Positions 47,001 to 55,268 of a DNA stretch of 64,000 bases are shown here, one piece after another. This DNA is from Daedaleopsis sinensis. Taxonomy: Eukaryota > Basidiomycota > Agaricomycetes > Polyporales > Polyporaceae. The translations under genes and the position numbers were made by a program. The stretch lies in NCBI GenBank assembly GCA_033807695.1, contig CM066305.1:3534001-3598000 (forward strand), given 5' to 3'. The notes below the pieces were generated by a model, which saw nothing but the letters and a program-made list of their open reading frames with translations, did no database searches and had not been told where the DNA came from. Each line of letters starts with the position of its first letter. The stretch's first letter is position 1.

Positions 47001-47443
47001 AGTGCAAAATGCCGAATGGACGTATTCTTGAAATTGAAAGAGACCAAGTCCCAGTTGTACCCAACTTTGCAATGACGGACTTTGCTTCACAAGGACGTAC
47101 ACGGCCATTTAATGTGTGTGATCTACAAAACTGCAGATCCCACCAATCGGTCTACACTTGTCTCTCTCGAGGTTCAACACTTGATGGAACTATTATTGTT
47201 CAGGCATTTGACTCCAACAAACTGACTGGAGGAATAGCTGGTAGTCTCAGGCAAGAGTTTCATGAGTTAGAGCTACTTGATGAGATCACCAAGCTACGAT
47301 ACTTGGGTAAAATTCCCCCGCATGTGGTTGGTATAACTCGCAATGAACTTATCCATTCATTCAGGTGGTGGAAGAGGGAGAAGTTTGTGCCTAGGACTAT
47401 GCATAGTGGGTCCAGTGGAGTAACAAGGAACCATTCCCATTGA
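41060..47443 (+). CDS. Helitron Rep-helicase (HUH replication initiator + PIF1-like helicase)
   Basis: About 2127 aa without stops. It nicks and joins single-stranded DNA ends and unwinds them during rolling-circle transposition. Visible modules: a Cys-rich N-terminal segment (ACCACGMLTVHSELH), a Helitron-like N domain (GGYILADRHKFQDIAR, SWFITFAPADVKHPLALY), HUH motif LTLHLHMLLWI near residue 803, and the two-tyrosine motif AYVADYITK near 1013. The SF1B helicase follows with Walker A GMAGTGKSQ near 1591 and Walker B YIFVDEVSMVD near 1665, GDFAQLPP, and C-terminal SQGRTRPFNVCDLQNCRS and YTCLSRGS. The start used is the first ATG; the frame is open further upstream and the true start may be later (several Met by 41377). 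Confidence 0.85.
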   Translation: MYTLEPGVRAPLLYIESELYLNKMYKIRTTISVIRFRLHQSARYKHDLKVLLQRILTSHTNYRKRSYFSTIYTKQSISSHPTCYGGERPSNRRNNGGKGTTRSWSMAELLQYSIVGDLHDNMHFRFLSYNLKNSFAANSTTIGVNLPVSLLSSKLTKPALLDVALKHGISNVNMHHSKSYIASQLVVHRCMVCPEYISVFQAIGVVKTSTQRSDARRSQKRSAINSEKVAFPPPPLTGKLEETIVREYAEEICINNFLESACCACGMLTVHSELHSMEDKELDLSPLVPDGPVMRQERNSSHDPIVEIPGPVLLPDCSDICSKCLKDVEQGKMPNESLANGLWVGEIPPQLQDLSWTEKMLISRVKHNICIVKVHVSGMSKMKANVVSHSLPMPKVYSVLPPAREDLDEVLAFLYIGPNVLTHKEFKRTPMLVRRNKVKEALEWLKLNHTDYADLDISYSNLDEYPEDEPPVIVNYTQSMESNKDPEATAVNDTEEDEGIEQGDCPFVVHGLTGTNLNKLAEVRPYEITARAVEHFKSNGKALGIGQAKEPESIYDNPQLYPQMFPWLFPYGLGGLNNMCSHGTKVVSEERRKQQLLMYHDKRFQLEPLFPLVALNHEQIKKSTTGGYILADRHKFQDIARRILSIDLPTLRDLVERMKSGPVKAETEAEKECFKVLNDLDHVNHHVQGSITSKKYMRNEIWSMVSYLGAPSWFITFAPADVKHPLALYMADTNQTYLPKFRTQDERMRLIASNPVAGARFFNVMVQLFLKHVLGEGLDRPGLYGDTAGYYGTVEQQGRLTLHLHMLLWIKNSLTPQEIRERIMDPDSAFQKEMVEYLESVHKGEFLQGDMESVAERLEKAKIKNPFRVPATERLPQVLPVRCTHASRSDCDACTAYHKWRAEYEDEVDEILYASNVHKCTTRNRKDYISKGAQNGLQEVDNRGCTDPVTKVCKARFPRDTFTETAVDPDSGALIMKKGEPWLNTFTPSASYLLRCNHDVTSLLSGTAIKSVIAYVADYITKTPLKTRVMFQSIQKVFERNVELIGGDRTAKDKARSLVTKMVNALTATSEIGGPIAAMYLLKHPDHYTGHKFRACFWRGYVLEIMRAWEDSKDISQEGRSTVVVDAEKGNADGPKRIVALSPVIDYMNRPVEFEHLNVYDWVRRYHKRSIPKGRRKTIFLQHNPNDAYETDEFEDNYHVDEGIPRNLATGNSDQLEDEEPEVAGNSDDEISDNEETTCYGGGKLMPAVPDDDSDDELLLTSKTNAKLECEVRIAMDNQTRANTPSYFNFSAKHPQARTHEVCLLDEKESFVPNFIGGAIPRKDAGSREEYCMTMLTLFKPWRSGRDLRPNSETSWSDIFESHIFTKREQEVMKFFHIRYECNDARDDFSAQRKQAEKGSANPMYMSNSDMDEIDTQAIVFDAANREDDIVNAEDWDQDSTAEILRKSRMATAENVMKISGWMDRMDGPSEEQKSTLPRRLRPDNPATDWKTLLDNLRKDILDARAAEASKKKDNPGDQLPENDAINQVKLVDKQYFLSKEFEGHDPQAKELIDSTVASFSLNEEQERVFRIVANHAVQSCGEHLKMYLGGMAGTGKSQVIKALSHFFAERQESYRFMCLAPTGSAAALIGGSTYHSMLGFRSKDSTESISSIQQVRDRLRLVQYIFVDEVSMVDCGSLYKICAKMCAAIQNDGAPFGGINMIFAGDFAQLPPAMCGKALYAHDVGRVIHRTHDHNKQKASIGKALWHQFTTVVILRQNMRQRSQTPEDAKLRTALENLRYRACTKDDIQLLKSRVAGRGPNNPKLNQPNFCNVSVITSWNSYRDKINELGCKRFARENRTVLKSFYSIDKLTSETDPSEITKKVRAKRVNPKRKNNIVNEKLQDTLWGLSHHLTEHHPGTLELCVGMPVMIKVNEATECCVTNGAEAVVVGWTTRPIPNAEDKFALETLFVKLTAAPTTVKVDGLPENVVPLTHSKRKVKCKMPNGRILEIERDQVPVVPNFAMTDFASQGRTRPFNVCDLQNCRSHQSVYTCLSRGSTLDGTIIVQAFDSNKLTGGIAGSLRQEFHELELLDEITKLRYLGKIPPHVVGITRNELIHSFRWWKREKFVPRTMHSGSSGVTRNHSH

Positions 47444-47520
47444 ACCCAGTAACAGAGGATAGCCCATGGACGGTAATCAAACTATCTAAGGCAGACACAG
47501 ATGCAAGCAAGCAAGCGGCC

Positions 47521-48561
47521 ATGAAACGTGATACCACAAATTTTGTCAGTGCAAAAGGCACTCAGGCATTAAATAATGTCAGCAATGCAGTGATCAAGCA
47601 CAGTGCGAAACGTAAACGTTCTATGGAAGAGGATGAGATAGACAATACATCAAAGAAAAAGGTTAGACAGATTAAAGCCAAACCGCCACCCAAGGGGAAG
47701 ACCTTTAGAGGAATCCCTTGGGATAAGGACAATTGGAGTTGTGCGTACGATAGCATGTTGACTATACTCTTATCAGTATACACAGAGTGCCAAGATGCTT
47801 GGAGAACAGGAGCATCACCACAAAGTGATGTCCTTCTCAAAATGGAGCAGGCATTCAAGCAATCTCTGGCCACACCGCCGACAATGACCGTCATTCAGGC
47901 GAGAAATCAAATCAGAGATATGCTGGGTTGTGAGAATCCTGAGTTGGCTGCCCGAGGGAAGACATATACTGATCTCTATGAGCTAGCTGAGAGACTACTA
48001 GCAGTAGATAGAGACATCCTTACCAAAACTAACATTTGCCGGTGCTGTGATTATAAGTCAGATGTTAATCATTCGTCACAAGTAATGTGGACATGTATAG
48101 AGAACACATGGAAGAATAATCCAGAGAAGTTAGGTACATATAGAGGTAAGACAACATCAAAATGGATACATGCATTGAGAACACAGCAAAGAGAAACTCC
48201 TTGCCCACACTGCCGTTATCCAATGCTAAGATATAGAGAATACAATGCTCGGCCTCCATTCATCTCATTCATCATTGATGGACACAAAATGCGATTGGAT
48301 TACCAGATTGTTTTTCCAGAAGTAGATCAGATGTATAGACTCTGTGGAGTGGTATACATTTCCACTGGAGAGCTCACCAAACACTTTGTGTGTAAAGTCA
48401 TTGACAAGTCAGGCGGTATATGGTTCCATGACGGTGCTCTCCCAGGCAATGCGGGTGAGAATGTTACATATAATGACAACATCATCCACCTACCTTATCA
48501 AAAGCTACAAGCTATCAAGAAGGACTATGTGATGACTCTAGCAATCTATACTAGACTGTAA
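47521..48561 (+). CDS. Helitron second ORF, cysteine-protease-like
   Basis: 346 aa from the first ATG; the frame is open from 47440 and overlaps the helicase stop by 4 nt. A basic N-terminus (HSAKRKRSMEEDEIDN) is followed by GIPWDKDNWSCAYDSMLTIL with candidate nucleophile Cys74. Paired Cys clusters (CRCCDYK, CPHCR) suggest zinc binding. GGIWFHDGALPG near residue 300 could supply the His/Asp, a layout like ubiquitin-hydrolase or OTU-type peptidases. The function is inferred. Comparable GIPWDxxNWSCAYDS ORFs accompany fungal Helitrons. Expression could be by a separate start or by frameshift from the upstream ORF. Confidence 0.6.
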   Translation: MKRDTTNFVSAKGTQALNNVSNAVIKHSAKRKRSMEEDEIDNTSKKKVRQIKAKPPPKGKTFRGIPWDKDNWSCAYDSMLTILLSVYTECQDAWRTGASPQSDVLLKMEQAFKQSLATPPTMTVIQARNQIRDMLGCENPELAARGKTYTDLYELAERLLAVDRDILTKTNICRCCDYKSDVNHSSQVMWTCIENTWKNNPEKLGTYRGKTTSKWIHALRTQQRETPCPHCRYPMLRYREYNARPPFISFIIDGHKMRLDYQIVFPEVDQMYRLCGVVYISTGELTKHFVCKVIDKSGGIWFHDGALPGNAGENVTYNDNIIHLPYQKLQAIKKDYVMTLAIYTRL

Positions 48562-48946
48562 TAGATTATTCCTCACAGAACACTTGTATTTAATCATACA
48601 TCAACTATTGTATTCTAATGTACTCACCCACTATACTCATCAATCGTACCGTGCCAGACCTGGCCTACTTCCCCACAAGTTGTGCATGGCTATCAGAGGT
48701 GGTAGGATAGCACAATTCACTAGATATTGGTCACAACTGATAAGAAAACTATATACCAGCAACATCACCGATAAGGGTAGCTATGCATGATCTGGACTAG
48801 GCTAAGTAATAGGAGGCTATTGAAGAAAGAATGATGACATTCAGTAATTGGTAGAGCAAGATATGGGGTAAATAGTGCTAAGATGTGGTACAAGGATAAG
48901 ATGTGTGTATCTCCATCACCGCTCAGTGTATGGGGATAGGTAGCAA
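48562..48946. other. Helitron 3' flank
   Basis: AT-rich, no ORF of note. A short hairpin (GCCAGACCTGGC near 48655) is the only structure seen. Confidence 0.4.
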
Positions 48947-49060
48947 ACTGTTAGAAAGACATATGCTATGGCTTTCCGACAGTGTCTTACACACCCCAAT
49001 TGGTGGGGTATAGGGTGTACACCCTATCAGGAGGGTAACCCCCATGCTGATTGCCCTTTG
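48947..49060 (-). repeat. Right arm, inner part (A' and H blocks)
   Basis: A' (48947-48977) is the reverse complement of the left-arm A block. H (48987-49060) matches left H in direct orientation and includes the perfect 18-bp palindrome ATAGGGTGTACACCCTAT. Homology stops at 49060 where an insertion begins; it resumes at 53810. Confidence 0.75.
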
Positions 49061-49883
49061 TATATAGATCAGTGGGCTGCATGGCCATGCACACTGCTGA
49101 TCCGAGGTGTATTATAATAGACACCCTTAACACAAAAAGAATCACATTGATTGATTAGGAATTGGTGGAGGTATACCCCGGACAATCTGGGGTAGGGTAG
49201 GAGGAGCACCGGTGCATATCTAGGGTTCCTGTGGATGGATCTGCATGTATGAGGGCTCTTTGGAAAGCCTTACTATAGCTCTTTCCAAGAGTACTTTGTA
49301 CCTGATGATGCACCCACCGGTTACTCAGCATTTACTATCCCAATAAAGCGACTATTTCTACCTATTGCAGTGCACTGAATGAAGGGAGTTGTACCTGCAT
49401 ACTGTACAGCATAGTAGCCATTCAGTATACAAGTATACCACAACTTGAATGGAGGGGATCCATCAAGAAATGAGGGAGGTAAGGGGTGAGGAAGTGGGCC
49501 CCCTTGGGGTAGCCCAGCCACCTACCTGCCTAAATGAGGTAATAAGGTGTGGTAAAAGGTGTCAAATAAGCACCCAGTTGCGTGGTACAGTTGCGGACAG
49601 TCAAAGTCGACAAAGGTGGTTTGGGACTGATTGTGGGCCAAAATGAATTATTTTTGGCCAAGTCTTCTCAGAAAAGGGTTCAGGATGGCTGAATGTGTTC
49701 AAAAAACCACTTCCGAAGTTTTTCCCATGAGAAATGATGGGCAGCCAAATTTTTGGACCATCTCAGAGACAAGCACCTAGTAAGGAACACTATATATGGA
49801 CTCTACTGTGGGTTCAAAATGTCTGCAATAGCCATCATTGCGGTCTTAGAGACCTGCCAGTGCTGTTTCTGTTCTCTTAAAGC

Positions 49884-52800
49884 TCATGCGGCCGCTGCTC
49901 CGGTCAGCCCCATACGGTAAGCATCCATAAAGCGCCAGCTCTTGTTCATGAAGCAGCGGATTACATCAACCAGACAGGCATCCAATACATTGAGTGCCGC
50001 CTGCTTGGCCTTGTCAAAGCTCTTCTTGATGACCTCCCGGTAGCGGTACTTCGACCAGCCCTAGTACTATAGTAAAGTTAGCACAGTACTATATTAGTGG
50101 GCTACAATATAAGCAATTGCACTTACCATCTCGATTGGATTGAGTTCACAGTGGAACTTCGGCAGAAATATGCACTCATGCCCTGTTTGCTTGATGACTT
50201 GCTCGAGCATTGACTCTTGGTTGGCAAAATCATCCTGCTAACTCAGGAGCCAAGCCATACAGCAGTCATTGTTGCTGACCGGGCAAACTGGTGAACACTT
50301 TGCTCGCAACTTCTTGACATTGAAGCCACACTCCGTGAGAACTTGCTGAAGACCCTTTGGTTCCACATTATCAAGAGTCATCTTCTGAGGCTTCCCCCGA
50401 AATTCAGCATGGATGTTGGTCATTGGAATGACTGTGTTGTGCTGCTTCCATGGCTTGCCCCCGTTTGACTTGTTCATCTCGAAGGTGCAAAGCACATCTA
50501 GTGCAAGAGAAGTGTGTGCAGAGGATTGGTCAAAGATGAAGAGGGTGACACTCTTGGGGGAGCCGACCACACATCCATCTACACACGGCCGGTCTAATAG
50601 GCCAGCCCGTGTGTAGACGGGCATGCTGTGCTGTACGACTTGCGGGATTGGTGGGAGCAGCACGAGACATGCGGGAGCCTGCATCACGCATCACTGCCAT
50701 CAGCGTGCGCAGACAGTTCGGAACAGCCTCCCGCCCGCCATGCAGGTCGGAGGTACGCCTTGCCACCCATCAGATGGCCCCTGGCTCAGAGCCTCGCATG
50801 CGCACTGTCAATGTACGGCTGGCATGGCACATGCGCTGAGATGGTATCTATACACATCAAGTTGTGGTGTGCTGGAAGTTATGCACACTGTACAGTGTAC
50901 GTGGTGGACACCAGAGGGATAGTAAGTTTGACACCGACACGTGCGCAACCGCACGAGCAACATCGGCAACCACACGAGGAACACCCAGCACTGGACAGGT
51001 AGGTAATGTCATAATGATGCGATACTGGTGATCAAAGAATTTCTAGCTACTACTGCAGATCCCTGGCCCCTTTTATATGGGACTGGCCTACAGACCAAGG
51101 CGAAAGCTGCAATCCAGAACACAGGAGGACGAGACAGGCGGGAGGATGTGCAACATTGGGTCTGGAGAGCGCGGCCGGGAGCCGGTGGGAAGCCATTTGG
51201 GATGGGCAGGTAAACTGACTACAATATTAGCGCTGTATGTTACTGCTATCATAGTGCGGCAAACTGAAGCTCTGCTGGCCCAAATCGTGCGGCAGGTAAT
51301 GCGGAACATGTATTGGAACATTTGGTAATATAATGAGGAATATAGAATAGGGACAGGGACCATGAGGGCCGGGGCAAGATAGGCGGGCCTGTCTGCAGGC
51401 GGGCTGGCCTAATAGATGGGCCGTGTGCACATGAGTGTGTGGACTATACCTTGGGGTGTGCTGTTTCAAAGATTTTGATTGCCTTCTTTACCTGTTCAAT
51501 GAGCTGATCTGTATTCCACCACGCATCACCATTAGATCCTGGATAGATGATCTTCCTTGCATTCTCGACAATGCTGCCATCCGTATCACGGAGAATGAGC
51601 CGGCTGGTGGCTTCCATGATGAAGTTCTGAGACATGGATAAGGTGTTCTTGTCCCTTCTTCTGTAGAATTGTTCCACCATGGGGTAGCCTGGTAGAGACA
51701 ATAAACTCTGAGCATATATATGCCATGATAACTAAAGAATAATCACTCACCATGCAGTACACTCGTAGTCATTATCGTGGAAGCAGCATTCATCGGGGAA
51801 TATGGCCATAATCCTCCGCTCACCAGGGGCCAGTGAGGCAGGGACATGTACAAGCTCAGGGCCCTCATACTTGTCCATGCATCTCTCATACTAGAGCATG
51901 TGGGGAAGGAAGACCTCATTGCAATAGGTCACCACATCCGAATGCTTGTGGCCATCCATGTACACACCTTTTAGCAAGATGGTCAGAGCCCATTCGAGCT
52001 TAACAAGCCAGCGGTGAGCAGTCCATACTGAAAGAGGACTGCGGATGGGGATGTTGAGGGAAGGGAGGATGACCGTGTTGAGGGCATGTCAGAATGACTG
52101 TGGTGTGACCATGCTGGCAGTCTGCACTATAAGCCAGTCCCATGAAGTACGCTCGACTGCTTCATCATGAAGATAGGACCGTCCCTCCTGTCTGCCACCA
52201 TGCTTTTCAGCAAGGAGTTTCTCAAAGATCTGATAATGATGTGCAAGGGCACGAACACAGTGTACGAAGTGGGTCCCCTCACCCTCGTGCCATTGTCGAG
52301 CTATCTCTATACTTGCTGCGATGCGACCAAAGCCCTTCAAGCATAAAGTGGCAAAGTTACAGAGGATGCTGAACTGATTGAGTTGTGCGAGGGTTAGGTT
52401 CTGGTGTGACTTCTTCATAGCGCACTGAATCTGGGTGCGGAGGATGTCCCATCCCCGTATCTCCTCTGTGTTTCCCCCACTCATCTTGTCCATGATGTCT
52501 TCCTCGATCTCCAAACCTTGTGCGTGTTCTTCATTCCAATCCTCGTCTTCTTCAGCATCAACGGAAGCCAGCTCTCGGGCATCAGCCGCTGGCTCAGCTT
52601 GAACCAAGGACCGCTCCAGCCTGTCAGACCCATTTGGCAGGTGAGCGTCTTCGACAACACTCCGAGTTGGTGAGCCTGTGTGGCCATCATCTGGCTCACT
52701 GATTGCACCATCAAGCAGCTGTGAAGATAAAACATAAGCTCTATATATATCCATGCATCGACTGCTTGAATCCTCACCATAGGGCTTGAACAACGCAAAC

Positions 52801-53642
52801 TCGGCAGGCCTGGGCTTGACACAGGCTCAGGCTCAGACGGCAGCTGACCGGGTTCTTCTGGTGGCTCCGGAGAGCCTGAAGGAGATAGCAAATCGGCAGC
52901 TGGTGAAAGAAGCATGGACTTCGGCTTGAGAAAGCTGTCAAGGTTGGTTTGATCTTGAATAAGAGACCGGTGTCAGTGTTGGGTACAAGCTGACTTGCTC
53001 ATGACATCGAGTCCCTTCTGGTACTTGGTTGGACGTGCTGGAGATGCAGATTAGTATGGACTCTGTCACAAATATTGTATTCCAAGGGAGACTGACACTT
53101 TTTTCAAGCAGCATTTTTCTTTCTCTGCCAAAGCACTTTGGGAGGGACCCACTCCTCATCGGCAAGGTGCTCAACGAGGAGAGCCATCATCTCTAGCCCT
53201 CCCACATCTCCGAGTTCCTCCCAATCCGAGTCCTCATCCAGATCTGTATCAGCCTCATCCATAGCAAGCTCAGGCTTAAGGCTGTCATGTATGCAGCAAG
53301 ACCTCCATTCCGGGTCCTCATTGTTGGCATCGGCAGCTCCAGGTGAGCTTCCACGGCTGTCAGTGTGCTCGGAACGCTCGAGAAGCTCTTCTCCAAAGGG
53401 CTTGGGCTGGTTCCGGAGCCTGGAGATATTTCTGGATCATTTCGGAGGACATCCATGACCCATGGTTGTAGGTAGGAGCTCAGGTGTTGTCGCTGCTCTC
53501 GACAATGAATTTCTCGATGGATTTCCGAGCTTTCAATGGAATCATGTACAGAATTGGTAATGCTATTGATTGCACCATTTTCTGGGTTTCTAGCACTAAA
53601 TTTGGCAGTACGGCCAAATTTTGGGCCCCGAAAACCTAACAC
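49884..53642 (-). pseudogene. Tc1/mariner-like (DDE_3-type) transposase, broken
   Basis: Minus-strand fragments in order: an acidic N-terminal region (53642-52480), NTVILPSLNIPIRSPLSVWT and LLKGVYMDGHKHSDVVTYC (about 52070-51910), and a first catalytic Asp in IMAIFPDECCFHDNDYE (about 51790). Then KIIYPGSNGDAWWNTDQLIE (51540), the second Asp in LFIFDQSSAHTSLALDVLC (50530), and the third acidic residue in CIFLPKFHCELNPIEM (50150), with KYRYREVIKKSFDKAKQAA beyond an intron and a terminal stop at 49884. Several stops and frameshifts plus a 0.9-kb insertion between the DAWW and DQSSAH blocks show that it is dead. Confidence 0.8.
50561..51449. mobile_element. 0.9-kb TIR element nested in the mariner-like transposase
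   Basis: It splits the transposase reading ...FETAHPK | SVTLFIFDQ... at a point where both flanks carry CTTGGGG (50553-50559 and 51450-51456), i.e. a 7-8 bp target duplication. The ends are imperfect inverted repeats of about 50 bp sharing CACACGGCC and TAATAGGCCAGCCCG (left) / TATTAGGCCAGCCCG (right, reverse complement). The duplication length suggests a hAT-like origin. Non-coding. Confidence 0.7.
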
Positions 53643-53809
53643 TTGACTTTTTTAGATAACAGCTGGTTGAAATCTACTCAGAGCTACATTGTCCGCATCA
53701 TTTACACTGTATCTACGCATCTAGCAGGTTTTAACACCCTATGTAAATGAGTCAAAAAGGTTGTCGACTTTGACTGTCCGCAACTATATTGATCCCAGGG
53801 TAGTAGATC

Positions 53810-54336
53810 AGATGGTCAAGCTATCAGCATAGATAAGAAATTGTTATATGAGATCATGTCATTATCAAAGGTCCGAAGATTTGATAACAAGCCCTAGATA
53901 CAAATTACAACACTCCAGTAGTTGTTGACAGGGTCCCAGGGATGTATTGCAACCCTCTATCTGTCTAAAAATGCACCATGAGGCTCATTTACAACACAGG
54001 GGGTGAGTTGTTAACAAGGTTTTAGAGATGTATTACAACCCTCCAACAGTTTAAAAATGTACCACAGGGGACCATTCACAACAATAGGGGTGTGTTGTAA
54101 ACACAGCCTTAGGGACATTTGACATCACTTTGTTCATTTGTAAAATGTGCCATGGGGAACTTATTACAATAGCTTTTGCATTTTATATTGCTCCCTGTTG
54201 GCTCATCCACAACATAATGCTTTTATAAATTGTACCTTGTAATTGGGTCCTGGGCCTCTGGCATTGCTACATTGGCTGGGCCAAGGTCACAATAATCTAT
54301 GGGCCACTGGTCTGTATATATATAAATAAGTGGTGA
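53810..54336 (-). repeat. Right arm, outer part (U and inverted L blocks)
   Basis: U (53810-53921) is direct relative to left U, with about 10% differences and a 14-bp gap. L' (53922-54336) is the reverse complement of left L, with about 220 bp apparently identical and one 88-bp tandem unit fewer. It ends TAAGTGGTGA at 54336. Confidence 0.75.
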
Positions 54337-54360
54337 TCACAGGTTTCGGACTCAGGCTAG
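54337..54360 (+). repeat. Right half of the tRNA-derived sequence (B-box part)
   Basis: TCACAGGTTTCGGACTCAGG resembles a Pol III B box (GGTTCGANTCC) and ends with AGGC able to pair with the GCCT of the left half at 23008. It begins exactly where the inverted repeat stops. Confidence 0.45.
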
Positions 54361-55039
54361 TATGATGATGGCAGCAACCAGTAGTGTAGACTTGTTGTAC
54401 ATTTTGGCCATGGTCTATGTAACGCGTAATGTATGCTCAATATTATTCTCTTGGCTGTGTCCTGGGCGTTCGACTTCCTTCCTTCCACCACACATCGACT
54501 TCATCATAACTGAGTGCCCCTTGTCGAAGGGTGATATTGGCTGTGTACCTGATCTCCACTGGCATTCAGTAGGAGCCGCATGCCGGCACCTCTGACTCAA
54601 GTTGTCATGACACATCATCTGATGTCACCGGCCGAAAGGGACACTATGAGCTCTTCCCTCAAGAGTACATACTAGTAGCACAATGTAGTATGAGATGCTG
54701 CTGTACAGTACTTTTGCACACCATCTGAAGTAATACAACACAGAATAATGTGGGAATAACAATAAATGGTTGTAGATTGATGTTATACAGCACTATATAT
54801 CAGGATCCAGAACTATAGAGGTATTACAATGGGCTGTAGTATGAGATGCACAATATAAAGCTGTAGACTGATGATATACAACATTATATATATGAATCCA
54901 GAACTCTGAAGGTTTTACAACCCCTGGCAGTAGCTGTAATAACCAGGCCAGGTTATATTATAAGACAATGATGACCAGTGCCAGCATAATCTACACAGCA
55001 GGTTGGTAGTATATTGTGATACAATAATGGCAGCTACAT
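54361..55039. other. Non-coding flank with a tandem duplication (54684-54925)
   Basis: Two copies of GTAGTATGAGATGC plus a 60-bp block (TGTAGATTGATGTTATACAG... / TGTAGACTGATGATATACAA...). The repeat period is somewhat irregular. No gene. Confidence 0.6.
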
Positions 55040-55268
55040 GTGGTAATATCGGCAGCCACTTACCACCACTTCCTAGGTGTTGTCGTAGACCAGAACCTCA
55101 AGTTCAGGGAGCATATGGCGCTCGCGCACTCGAAGGGTGCAAAATGGGTGGCCCTCCCCCGTCGGCTGGCAAAGACAAGGTATGGGCTCACACTGGGGAT
55201 CGTGAGGTGGCTTTACATAGCCATTGTGGTCCCCAGCATGCTCTACGCCTCCGACATGTTCCTTGTCA
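55040..55268 (+). pseudogene. LINE (non-LTR) reverse-transcriptase fragment
   Basis: One open frame reads YHHFLGVVVDQNLKFREHM, AKWVALPRRLAKTRYGLTLG and LYIAIVVPSMLYASDMFLV. This is the thumb/connection segment found downstream of the RT catalytic core in Tad/I-type LINEs (YxxLGVxxDxxLxFxxH...). The catalytic FADD region is absent, so it is a short relic. Confidence 0.65.

Larger units (their letters stand above)
40884..48561 (+). mobile_element. Helitron (rolling-circle transposon), autonomous-looking
   Basis: Contains an uninterrupted Rep-helicase ORF and a second, overlapping ORF on the same strand. The start is a guess from a TC-leading motif and the end is the last stop codon; the 3' hairpin/CTRR terminus was not identified. 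The base composition is much more AT-rich than genes A-D, so it probably entered separately. Confidence 0.7.
49588..53786 (-). mobile_element. Tc1/mariner-superfamily element, 4.2 kb, with TIRs and TA duplication
   Basis: The left end reads CAGTTGCGGACAGTCAAAGT and the right end, reverse complemented, reads TAGTTGCGGACAGTCAAAGT, continuing CGACAA on both. TA dinucleotides flank it at 49586-49587 and 53787-53788. It encloses a decayed transposase on the minus strand. Confidence 0.8.
49061..53809. mobile_element. Composite insertion within the right arm
   Basis: 4.7 kb separating H from U. TAGATCAG occurs at both edges (49065-49072 and 53804-53811), consistent with an 8-bp target duplication. 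The first 525 bp are non-coding and unassigned; the rest is the Tc1/mariner-like element. No matching TIRs of this outer layer were found. Confidence 0.45.
23054..54336. mobile_element. Candidate 31.3-kb giant element bracketed by inverted repeats
   Basis: Both ends begin TCACCACTTAT when read inward (left 23054; right reverse complement from 54336). They share about 500 bp outer arms in inverted orientation, of which about 220 bp (left about 23088-23310) look identical. TTACAG (23048-23053) and TCACAG (54337-54342) may be a 6-bp target duplication with one change. The cargo is genes A-D and a complete Helitron; the right arm is interrupted by nested transposons. I find no transposase or recombinase that I can assign to the block, so mobility of the whole is inferred from termini and flanks only. 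Alternative: two independent insertions of a roughly 0.7-kb repeat in opposite orientation. Confidence 0.5.

Noticed and set aside
23054..54336. Simple chromosomal inversion between two older repeats
   Set aside because: Would not by itself explain the duplicated hexamer or the split tRNA-like flanks; not excluded, so the giant-element call stays at moderate confidence.
53936..54336. Retrotransposon primer-binding site at TGGTGATCACAGG
   Set aside because: Starts with TGG but does not extend into a believable tRNA 3' complement, and no gag follows; the B-box interpretation fits better.
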